Shown here piece by piece: positions 16,757 to 23,983 of a DNA stretch of 64,000 nt. Source of the DNA: Falsiroseomonas stagni DSM 19981. Its GTDB lineage: Bacteria > Pseudomonadota > Alphaproteobacteria > Acetobacterales > Acetobacteraceae. The first letter of the stretch is position 1, and each line of letters starts with the position of its first letter. The position numbers and the translations under genes are program-made. Where the stretch lies: assembly GCF_900114315.1 (NCBI RefSeq), contig NZ_FOSQ01000002.1:248001-312000 (forward strand), read 5' to 3'. The notes beneath the pieces are model-generated. The model ran no database searches. It saw only the letters and a list, made by a program, of their open reading frames with translations, and was not told where the DNA came from.

Positions 16757-18346
16757 TCAGGGGGCCGGGCGCGTCCCCATCGCCACCGTCCGCTCATCCA
16801 TCCGCGGCTGATGCACCAGGCCGCGGCGGGTCGCCCAGGAATTGGTGATGTTGAACAGAGGCACCACCGCGACATCGTCGCTGGCCAGCCGGATCGCCTC
16901 CCGCAGCACCGCGGCGCGATCCTCCAGCGCCAGCAGGGTCGCGGCGCGATCGGTCAGCGCATCCAGCGCTGGGTTGGAATAGCGCGCGGCATTGGCGGCG
17001 CCGCGCTGCGCCGCGCGGTCGAAGGTGCCGATGACGGAGATCAGGAAGCTCCCGGCCTCCCCCGTGCTGCTGCCCCAGCCCGCGAGGCGCGCCGGGAATT
17101 CCTGCCGGGCGGAGCGGGCGGAATAGCTGGTCCAGGGCAGCGCCTCCACCTGGGTCCGCACGCCGATCCGCGTCCACATCTGCGCCACGGCCTGGGCGGT
17201 GCGGGCATCGTTGGGGTAGCGGTCATTCGGCGTGAACAGCGTCATGCGGAAGCCCTGGGGATAGCCCGCTTCCGCCAGCAGGCGTCGCGCGCCCTCCACA
17301 TCGAAGGCAGGCACGGGCACTTCCGGCGCATGGGTGGTGGTGCCGGGCGGCATCCACTGCCCCGCCGGCGCGGCCGCACCCTCCATCACCCGTTCCACCA
17401 GTGCGTCGCGGTTGACCGCGATGTTGAGGGCGCGCCGCACGCGCACATCCATGAACGGGTTCACCGGCAGGGGCCGGCCCTCATGGTCGCTCACCTGCGG
17501 CAGGCTGCCGGTGCGCGAATGATCGAAGGCGATGAAGATCAGCCGCAGGCCCTGGATTTCCGCGATGCTGACGCGCGGGTCGCGCTTCAGTCGCGCCAGG
17601 TCGGTGGAGGGCACCTGGTCGATCAGGTCCACATCGCCGGACAGCAGCGCCGCCGTGCGGGCCGTGTCATTGGCGATGACGCGATAGGTGACGCGGCTCC
17701 AGGGCTCCCGCTGCCCGAACCAGCTGTCATTCCGCGCCAGTTCAAATCGGTCGCCGGGGATGGAGGAGGCAAGCCGATACGGCCCCGTCCCGATCGCCGC
17801 GCGGCCGCTATTGAAATCCTCCGTCGTCCGCCCCTCCGCCGCATGCTTCGCCACCATGGCGATGGAGCCTAGTTCGATGGGCAGCAGCGGATGCGGCAGC
17901 GCGGTGTGGAAGCGCACCGTCAGCGCGTCTACAACCTCCGTCCGCTGGATGGCGCGGACGAAGGGGCTGAAGCTGGCGGGGGAATTCGGCACCAACGGCG
18001 GCCGAGCCACGCTGAAGGCGACATCCTCGCTCGTGAAGGGGCGGCCATCATGCCAGGTGACGCCCGGCCGCAGCCGGAACTCCCACACCGTCGGTGCGAT
18101 GGCCTCCCATGACGCGGCGAGCCCAGGATAGGCCCGCACCTCCGCATCCCGCTCCACCAGCCGGTCGAAGATGTGCATGGAAAGCGCGAAGTTCGGCGCC
18201 GCGTTGTAGAAATGCGGATCGACCGAGGTCGGTGGCGCGCCCGTGGCCACCGTCAGGTTCTGCGCCGCCGCCGGGGCGGCGAGCAGCGCGAGGAGAAGCG
18301 CGCTAGCCCGCGCTTTCCACGTAGTGGCGGAGTTCCTCGGCTTCAT
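16757..18346 (-). CDS. ABC transporter substrate-binding protein, SBP_bac_5 (peptide/nickel) family
   Basis: A 529-residue periplasmic binding protein of the oligopeptide/dipeptide/nickel class. It has a signal peptide (1-28, ALLLALLAAPAAAQ), then SVDPHFYN, WEFRLRPGVTWHDGRPFTSEDV near residue 90 (in part), GTGPYRL near 187, and RRALNIAVNRDALV near 305, all family hallmarks. The ATG at 18344-18346 lies inside the end of the CBS-protein gene (44-base overlap) and is preceded by GAGGAAGCGG, so translation is probably coupled. No permease or ATPase genes are adjacent, so it must use components encoded elsewhere. Confidence 0.9.
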   Translation of the reverse strand: MKPRNSATTWKARASALLLALLAAPAAAQNLTVATGAPPTSVDPHFYNAAPNFALSMHIFDRLVERDAEVRAYPGLAASWEAIAPTVWEFRLRPGVTWHDGRPFTSEDVAFSVARPPLVPNSPASFSPFVRAIQRTEVVDALTVRFHTALPHPLLPIELGSIAMVAKHAAEGRTTEDFNSGRAAIGTGPYRLASSIPGDRFELARNDSWFGQREPWSRVTYRVIANDTARTAALLSGDVDLIDQVPSTDLARLKRDPRVSIAEIQGLRLIFIAFDHSRTGSLPQVSDHEGRPLPVNPFMDVRVRRALNIAVNRDALVERVMEGAAAPAGQWMPPGTTTHAPEVPVPAFDVEGARRLLAEAGYPQGFRMTLFTPNDRYPNDARTAQAVAQMWTRIGVRTQVEALPWTSYSARSARQEFPARLAGWGSSTGEAGSFLISVIGTFDRAAQRGAANAARYSNPALDALTDRAATLLALEDRAAVLREAIRLASDDVAVVPLFNITNSWATRRGLVHQPRMDERTVAMGTRPAP

Positions 18347-18740
18347 GCACCGCTTCCTCGATCCGCGCCTTCACCAGGTCCCCGATCGAGACCAGCCCGG
18401 CAAGGCTGCCATCATCCTCCATCACCGGCAAATGCCGGCAGCGCCGATCCGTCATCAGGGTCAGCGCCTCCCCGATGCGTGTCCGCGGCGTCACGGTGTG
18501 CAGCGCGCGTGTCATGAGCTGCGCGGCGGGCATGCCCACGGAATCGGCGCCGTGCAGCGCCATGGCACGGACAATGTCCCGTTCGCTGACGATGCCGAGC
18601 ACATCGCCCGCGCCGTCCCGCACGAGGGCCGCGCCGATGCGATGCCGGGCCAGCGTCTTCGCCACCTCTGCCACGCTGTCATGCGCCTGGATGGACACCA
18701 CCTCGTGTCCCTTGCGCTGCAGGATGATGGCAATCGTCAT
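18303..18740 (-). CDS. Tandem CBS-domain protein
   Basis: A 145-residue protein made of two CBS domains (about 10-65 and 75-135), with typical segments ALVRDGAGDVLGIVSERDIVR and HLPVMEDDGSLAGLVSIGDLV (both given in part of their context). CBS pairs bind adenosyl ligands such as AMP, ATP or NADH and act as energy sensors. No enzyme domain is attached. Its 3' end overlaps the start of the binding-protein gene by 44 bases. Its ribosome site is buried in a hairpin (see 18751-18767). Confidence 0.93.
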   Translation of the reverse strand: MTIAIILQRKGHEVVSIQAHDSVAEVAKTLARHRIGAALVRDGAGDVLGIVSERDIVRAMALHGADSVGMPAAQLMTRALHTVTPRTRIGEALTLMTDRRCRHLPVMEDDGSLAGLVSIGDLVKARIEEAVHEAEELRHYVESAG

Positions 18741-18750
18741 GGTCGTGTTT

Positions 18751-18767
18751 CCTCCCGTTGCGGGAGG
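18751..18767 (-). promoter_or_regulatory. Hairpin covering the ribosome-binding site of the CBS gene
   Basis: In the mRNA sense (minus strand) CCTCCCG pairs perfectly with CGGGAGG across a CAA loop. The 3' arm contains the GGGAGG Shine-Dalgarno element, which lies 10 bases before the ATG at 18740. The ribosome site is therefore closed when the stem forms, a possible translational switch. Confidence 0.55.
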
Positions 18768-18888
18768 GGGCGCGAGGGATCAGCCGGCGCCGCCTCCACC
18801 ATGCGGAGGATGGTGGCACCGCGTGGCATCGCGGTTCAAGGATTGCGTGCGTGCCACGCGCGATTGCGCGCGGGGGTTGAAAGCCCGG

Positions 18889-20658
18889 TCAGGCGGCCGG
18901 GACCGGCTCCGGCCCCGTCAGCTGTGTCTTCACCAGTTCGGCGAAGCGCCCACCCTGCGCGACCAGAGCCTCGAAACTGCCGCGTTCCGCCACCTTGCCA
19001 TGCTCGAAGACCAGGATCTCATCCGCATCGCGCACGGTGGACAGGCGGTGGGCGATGACGAAGGTGGTGCGGCCCGTCATCAGGGCCTTCAGCGCCCGCT
19101 GCACCCGCGCTTCCGTCGCCGCGTCCAGCGCGCTCGTCGCCTCGTCCAGGATCAGCACCGGCGGGTCTTTCAGCAGCGCGCGCGCGATCGCCAGGCGCTG
19201 GCGCTGGCCGCCGGACAGGGCGGCGCCGCGTTCCCCCACCATCGTGTCGTAGCCCTGCGGCTTGGCGGTGATGAAGTCATGCGCCTCCGCCATCCGGCAG
19301 GCACGCTCCAGATCCTCCTGGCTCGCATCCGGCCGGCCGATCAGCAAATTGTCGCGGATGGAGCGGTTGAACAGCAGGCTTTCCTGGAACACCACGCCAA
19401 CGTTGCGCCGCAGGCTGTCGAGCGTGAGGTCGCGAAGGTCATGCCCATCCAGCGTCACACGGCCTTCCACCGGGTCCCACAGCCGCTGCAGCAGCGCCAT
19501 GGCGGTGGATTTGCCCGCGCCGGTCTGGCCCACCAGCGCTATGGTGCGCCCGGGCGGGGCATCCATCGACACATCGGCCAGGATGCGCGGCCCGCCGGGA
19601 TAGGCGAAGGCCACATTCTCGAACCGCACGGCGCCAGTCACGCGCTGCAGGTCCTTCGCATCCGCCTTCTCCGCGACGGAGGACCGGGCATCCAGAACGG
19701 TGAAGAACTCCTCCAGCGACGGCATCTGGAACACGAGGCGGGACACGAAGCCGACGGCCCCTTCCAGCCGCCCGATCAGCAGGGTGGCGAAGCCCATGAA
19801 GGACACGATCTCACCGACCGTCGCCTGGCCACGCACATGCAGCATGGTGCCCAGCACGAAGACGGCGATGACGGTGATGGTGGAGGCGCCGCGCGTCAGC
19901 ACCGCGACCACCGCCCACCAGTTCAGCACCGGGAACTGGTGGTCCAGCACCTGCCGGACAATGTCGCCGAACAGCCTGGCCTCGCTGGCCAGGCGGGAGA
20001 AGGACTGCACGACGACGACATTGGACAGGGCGTCCTGCGCATTGCCGGCCAGCCGCGTGTGCAGCGTCTCCACCTTGCCCTGAGCGGCCTCGGTCTTCCG
20101 GATCACCCAGGCGGAGACGATGGCGAAGAGGATCACCAGCACGATGAGCAGCAGGCCGAGCCGCCAGTTCATCACCAGCGTCAGCGGCAGCAGCACCAGG
20201 CAGGCGATGAAGGTGGTCAGATGTTCGCGGAAGAAGGAAAGCCACAGGCCGAACAGATTGTCCGACCCCACCAGCATCACCTTCATCAGCCGGCCGGATT
20301 GCGTGTCCCCGTGGAAGGACAGGGGCAGCGACAGCACATGTTCGAAATACCGCGCCATGATGGTCAGGCGGTTGCGATGGGCCATGCGGTCCGACAGCAG
20401 CGCCACCGCGACATTGGCGCCGATGGCCGAAAGCCCGACCGCGGCCCAGAGGCCGAGCAGCGCGAAGGCTTCCGTCCAGAGCGCCGCGTCCGACATCCGG
20501 TCAGACCGCGACAGCAGGTCGATCACCCGCCCGAAGAGCACGGGCTCCAGGAAGGACAGTCCCGCCAGCGCGAGCGCCGCGAAGGTCAACCCATAGGCTA
20601 CCCAACGGTCCGGGCCCAGCAGCCGGAGCACCCGCAGGTAGAGCCTCATGAAACGCAT
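18889..20658 (-). CDS. NdvA/ChvA-type glucan ABC exporter (fused permease-ATPase)
   Basis: A 589-residue half-transporter with an N-terminal ABC membrane domain of six helices (about 20-310) and a C-terminal ATPase: Walker A GQTGAGKST (377-385), signature LSGGQ (481-485), Walker B VLILDE (501-506). Length and the opening RLYLRVLRLLG resemble NdvA/ChvA, the alphaproteobacterial exporter of cyclic beta-1,2-glucan. The ATG at 20658 has GGAGGGG 8 bases upstream; a second ATG lies three codons later. No cyclic-glucan synthase (NdvB) gene is present in the window, so the substrate remains inferred; lipid or other polysaccharide export is possible. Confidence 0.85.
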   Translation of the reverse strand: MRFMRLYLRVLRLLGPDRWVAYGLTFAALALAGLSFLEPVLFGRVIDLLSRSDRMSDAALWTEAFALLGLWAAVGLSAIGANVAVALLSDRMAHRNRLTIMARYFEHVLSLPLSFHGDTQSGRLMKVMLVGSDNLFGLWLSFFREHLTTFIACLVLLPLTLVMNWRLGLLLIVLVILFAIVSAWVIRKTEAAQGKVETLHTRLAGNAQDALSNVVVVQSFSRLASEARLFGDIVRQVLDHQFPVLNWWAVVAVLTRGASTITVIAVFVLGTMLHVRGQATVGEIVSFMGFATLLIGRLEGAVGFVSRLVFQMPSLEEFFTVLDARSSVAEKADAKDLQRVTGAVRFENVAFAYPGGPRILADVSMDAPPGRTIALVGQTGAGKSTAMALLQRLWDPVEGRVTLDGHDLRDLTLDSLRRNVGVVFQESLLFNRSIRDNLLIGRPDASQEDLERACRMAEAHDFITAKPQGYDTMVGERGAALSGGQRQRLAIARALLKDPPVLILDEATSALDAATEARVQRALKALMTGRTTFVIAHRLSTVRDADEILVFEHGKVAERGSFEALVAQGGRFAELVKTQLTGPEPVPAA

Positions 20659-20706
20659 GAACCGCGCCCCTCCATCCCGCCCCGCGCGTATCCCGAGTCC
20701 AGGCCG

Positions 20707-20754
20707 GCTGGCAAATGCGGTGTAGCACGCCCGCCCATGCCGCCGCTTGCCAGC
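20707..20754. repeat. Inverted repeat in divergent promoter region
   Basis: GCTGGCAA (20707-20714) is repeated in inverse orientation as TTGCCAGC (20747-20754), 32 bases apart, in the 204-base region between the divergent NdvA-type gene and the Bug gene. The spacing would suit a looped or dimeric regulator site, but no factor can be named. Confidence 0.35.
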
Positions 20755-20862
20755 AAAGCCTATCTTGCGGCAGGAACGGCGTGGAAGCGGTGGAGCGGGA
20801 CGGAAGTTCCCGCGCCCGCTGCGCGCGGCACCGCGCCGCGCGTCATCGAGGAGGACATCGTC

Positions 20863-21876
20863 ATGCGCATTACCCGCCGCGCCACCCTGGCCACTGCCCT
20901 GGCCCTTCCCTTCGCCGCCCCCGCTTTGGCCCAAGGCACGAGCGCCGGGACCTCCTGGGCCGCGGGCCGGCCCATCCGCCTGGTCGTCGGCTTCACCCCG
21001 GCCGGCACGACGGACATCGCCGCCCGCCTGCTGGCCGAACCGCTCGGCCGCCGCCTCGGCACGCAGGTCGTGGTGGAAAACCGCCCCGGCGCCGGCGGCA
21101 ACATCGGCAACCAGGTGGTCGCCCAGTCGGATCCCGATGGCCACACCCTGCTGATGCAGACGATCAGCGGCGGCGCCATCAACTACTCCCTCTACGGCGC
21201 CCGCATGCCGGTGAAGCCGGAGGATCTGGCGGCCGTCGCGCTGATGCTCCGCGTGCCGAACGCCATCTTCGTCAACCCGCAGCTGCCCGCGCGCACGCTG
21301 CAGGAACTGGTGGCACTGGCGAAGGCCCGCCCCGGATCCCTCAACATCGGCTCCTCCGGCGCCGGCACCTCGCTGCACATGACCGGCGAACTGCTCAAGC
21401 TGGAAGCGGGCATCGACATGGCCCATGTCCCCTTCCGCGGCGCCGGCCCGATGATGCAGGAGATCATTGCCGGCCGCGTGGAGGTGGGGGTGGACAATTT
21501 GCCCTCCGTCATCGGCCATCTCCGCGAAGGCCGCCTCCGCCCGCTGGCGGTCACGACGCGCGAACGCAGCCCCGCCATGCCCGATGTGCCGACCACCGCG
21601 GAAGCCGGCCTGCCGGGCGTGGAGGCGACCGCCTGGTTCGGCCTGCAGGCCCCCGCGCGCACCCCGGCTGCCATCATCCAGCGCATCTCGGACGAGGTGA
21701 ACGCCATCATCCGGGACCCCGACATGGCCCGCCGCCTCGCCGACCTCGGCGGCATGGCGCCCGGCCTGACGCCCGATGGCGGCACCAGCCCGCAGACCTT
21801 CGACGCCTTCATCAAGGCGGAGATCACGAAGTGGGGCGAGGTCGTCCGCCGCTCCGGCGCGACGGCCGACCAGTAG
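20863..21876 (+). CDS. Bug/TctC-type solute receptor
   Basis: A 337-residue Bug receptor with a twin-arginine-like signal peptide (MRITRRATLATALAL...PALAQ, 1-24). The core motifs are IRLVVGFTPAGTTDIAARL near 38, VVVENRPGAGGNIGNQVV near 68, HVPFRGAGPMMQEI near 187 and PDVPTTAEAGLPG near 240. GAGGAGG lies before the ATG. A TauD-like gene starts 11 bases after its stop, so the imported compound may be the substrate of that enzyme. No tctA/tctB neighbours are present. The C-terminal GTSPQTFDAFIKAEITKW is typical of the family. Confidence 0.93.
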   Translation: MRITRRATLATALALPFAAPALAQGTSAGTSWAAGRPIRLVVGFTPAGTTDIAARLLAEPLGRRLGTQVVVENRPGAGGNIGNQVVAQSDPDGHTLLMQTISGGAINYSLYGARMPVKPEDLAAVALMLRVPNAIFVNPQLPARTLQELVALAKARPGSLNIGSSGAGTSLHMTGELLKLEAGIDMAHVPFRGAGPMMQEIIAGRVEVGVDNLPSVIGHLREGRLRPLAVTTRERSPAMPDVPTTAEAGLPGVEATAWFGLQAPARTPAAIIQRISDEVNAIIRDPDMARRLADLGGMAPGLTPDGGTSPQTFDAFIKAEITKWGEVVRRSGATADQ

Positions 21877-21887
21877 GCGGAGCGGCG

Positions 21888-22922
21888 ATGCAGGACCTGT
21901 CACCGATCGGCGGCGCCGTGGCCTGGACGGGCGCGACGCTCGGCGACTGGTCCGTCACCCTATCGCCCGCGGAGATCGCGGAGATCGAGGCAGCGCTGCG
22001 CGGCCTCGGCGACCGCGACATCCCCCGCATCACCGCCGCGCACTTCCCGCTACCCCGCACGGCGCCCCGGCTGAAGGCCCTGGCGGCGGTGGCGGAAAGC
22101 GGCGCGGGTGTGGTTCGCCTCGGCGGCCTCGACCCCGGGCGGTATCCGGCGCGGGACCTGAAGCGCCTGTTCTGGGGGCTGATGTGCCATATCGGCACAC
22201 CCCTGCCCCAGAACACGACCGGGGAGGTGCTGGGCGAGGTGAAGGATGAGACCGGCACGGGGGAGGCCCGCGCCGAGGGCTCCGCCCGCAACCGCAGCCG
22301 CTCCACCGGCCCGCTACGCTTCCACACGGACAAGTGCGACCTGCTGGCGCTGCTCTGCGCCAGCAACGGCATCGCGGGCGGCGTCTCCCGCATCGTGTCC
22401 ACCATCGCGATCCATGACGCCCTGGCACAACGGCGGCCGGACCTGCTGGCCGTGCTCTACCAGGATTTCTGGCGCGCCCGCCCGGCGGATGAGGAGGGCG
22501 AGGGCATGGCAGCCCGCCCCTTCCCCATGCCGGTCTTCGCCCGCGGTCCCACAGGCGCCTTCACCTGCCAGTACAGCCGCACCTATGTCGAGATGGCGGA
22601 GCGCCAGCCCGGCGTACCGCCCCTGACGGCCCCGCAGGTGGAGGCGATGGACATGCTGGCCGCGCTGGCCGACGAACTCTGCGTGGAAGCGCCCTTCGAG
22701 GCCGGGCAGATCCAGATCATGAACCAGCACGTCACGCTGCATGGCCGCACCGCCTATGCGGATGACGCAGCCGCGGGCGCCAGGCGCAACCTGCTGCGCA
22801 TCTGGCTGTCCAGCCCGCTGTCCCGCGCGCTCCCGGCCGGCCATGCGGGGCAATGGGGCAGCACGGAGGCCGGCGCGCTGCGGGGCGGCGCCATGCCGGG
22901 GCGGAGCGCGATCGCGGCCTGA
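21888..22922 (+). CDS. TauD/TfdA-type Fe(II)/2-oxoglutarate dioxygenase
   Basis: A 344-residue non-haem iron oxygenase of the TauD/TfdA family. The metal triad is visible: His146 and Asp148 (FHTDKCD) and distal His285 (NQHVTLHGR), with Arg304 (RRNLLRIWLS) placed to bind 2-oxoglutarate. The segment GLMCHIGTPLPQN near 97 is typical of this subgroup, which is often annotated only as TauD-like. Such enzymes hydroxylate sulfonates, phenoxyacids or amino-acid derivatives. It lies 11 bases after one Bug gene and 56 bases before another, suggesting that one or both receptors supply its substrate. Confidence 0.88.
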   Translation: MQDLSPIGGAVAWTGATLGDWSVTLSPAEIAEIEAALRGLGDRDIPRITAAHFPLPRTAPRLKALAAVAESGAGVVRLGGLDPGRYPARDLKRLFWGLMCHIGTPLPQNTTGEVLGEVKDETGTGEARAEGSARNRSRSTGPLRFHTDKCDLLALLCASNGIAGGVSRIVSTIAIHDALAQRRPDLLAVLYQDFWRARPADEEGEGMAARPFPMPVFARGPTGAFTCQYSRTYVEMAERQPGVPPLTAPQVEAMDMLAALADELCVEAPFEAGQIQIMNQHVTLHGRTAYADDAAAGARRNLLRIWLSSPLSRALPAGHAGQWGSTEAGALRGGAMPGRSAIAA

Positions 22923-22978
22923 TATTGCGCTTCCTGGCCGGCTGTCGTTACTGGCGACCAACACGCAGGGAGACGACC

Positions 22979-23953
22979 ATGCAGACCCTTACCCGCCGCG
23001 CCGCGCTGGCCACGACCCTGGCCCTGCCGGCCTTGTCCGTCCGCGCGCAGACCCCCTGGGCGCCCAGCCGCCCCGTCCGCATCGTCGTCCCCTTCCAGGG
23101 CGGCGGCGCCACGGATTTGACCGCGCGTCTGCTGGCGGAACGCCTCGGCCCGATGCTCGGACAGCCCGTGGTGGTGGACAACCGCCCGGGTGCGGGCGGC
23201 AATGTCGGTGCCGACATGGTCGCGAAGTCCGACCCCGATGGCCACACGCTGCTGATGTGCACGATCGGCACCGCCAGCATCAACCAGTTCCTCTACAGCC
23301 GCATGCCCTTCCGGCCGGAGGATCTGGCCGCCGTCGCGCTGGTGAACCTGGTGGCGAACGGCGTGATCGTGAACCCCAGCGTGCCCGCCCGCAATTTCGC
23401 GGAGTTCCTGGCCTATGCGAAGGCCAATCCGGGGCGGCTGAACTACGGCACCCCCGGCAACGGCACCTCCGGCCATCTCTGCGGCGAATACCTCAAGGCG
23501 CGGGCGGGAATCGATCTCACCCACGTGCCCTATCGCGGGACCGGCGGCGTGGTGCCGGACCTCATCGGCGGCAACATCCAGGTCGCGATCGACAACATGC
23601 CGGCCTACCTGCCGCATGTCCGCGCCGGCACGCTGCGGCTGCTGGCCGTTACGACGAAGGATCGCTACTTCGCGGCGCCGGAGGTTCCGACCGTGGGCGA
23701 ATCCGGCGTGCCGGGGTTCGAGGCCGTGGCCTGGTTCGGCGTTCAGGCCCCCGCCCGCATGCCGGCCGTGATCCTGCAGCGCTACGCCGCGGCCATCGCG
23801 GAGATCTCCCGCGACCCCGCCGTCATCGCCCGGCAGCGCGAGATCGGCGCCGAGCCCAACTACCTCGGCCCCGTGGAGTTCGAGGCCTTCATCCGCGCCG
23901 AGAACGAGAAGTGGCGGGAAGTGGTGCGCCTGTCCGGCGCCAAGCTGGACTGA
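22979..23953 (+). CDS. Bug/TctC-type solute receptor
   Basis: A 324-residue Bug receptor beginning with TLTRRAALATTLALPALSVRAQ. Core motifs: VRIVVPFQGGGATDLTARL near 36, VVVDNRPGAGGNVGADMV near 65, DPDGHTLLMCTIGT near 85, HVPYRGTGGVVPDLIGG near 182 and PEVPTVGESGVPGFE near 235. A CAGGGAGA ribosome site stands about 6 bases before the ATG. It is downstream of, and co-oriented with, the TauD-like gene. Its stop lies 30 bases from the convergent GH5 gene, across a small hairpin. Confidence 0.93.
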   Translation: MQTLTRRAALATTLALPALSVRAQTPWAPSRPVRIVVPFQGGGATDLTARLLAERLGPMLGQPVVVDNRPGAGGNVGADMVAKSDPDGHTLLMCTIGTASINQFLYSRMPFRPEDLAAVALVNLVANGVIVNPSVPARNFAEFLAYAKANPGRLNYGTPGNGTSGHLCGEYLKARAGIDLTHVPYRGTGGVVPDLIGGNIQVAIDNMPAYLPHVRAGTLRLLAVTTKDRYFAAPEVPTVGESGVPGFEAVAWFGVQAPARMPAVILQRYAAAIAEISRDPAVIARQREIGAEPNYLGPVEFEAFIRAENEKWREVVRLSGAKLD

Positions 23954-23967
23954 CGCCGGGGCGTGGA

Positions 23968-23982
23968 GGCGGCGTCGCCGCC
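23968..23982. terminator. Short hairpin between convergent genes
   Basis: GGCGGC (23968-23973) pairs with GCCGCC (23977-23982) across a three-base loop in the 30-base gap between the Bug gene and the convergent GH5 gene. It is short and lacks a clear U-run, so this is a weak terminator candidate. Confidence 0.35.
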
Positions 23983-23983
23983 C

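Noticed and set aside
18889-20658. Type I secretion ATPase for the GH5/Calx-beta proteins
   Set aside because: The ABC protein has the NdvA/ChvA length and start, no peptidase-like N-terminal domain, and no membrane-fusion-protein gene beside it.
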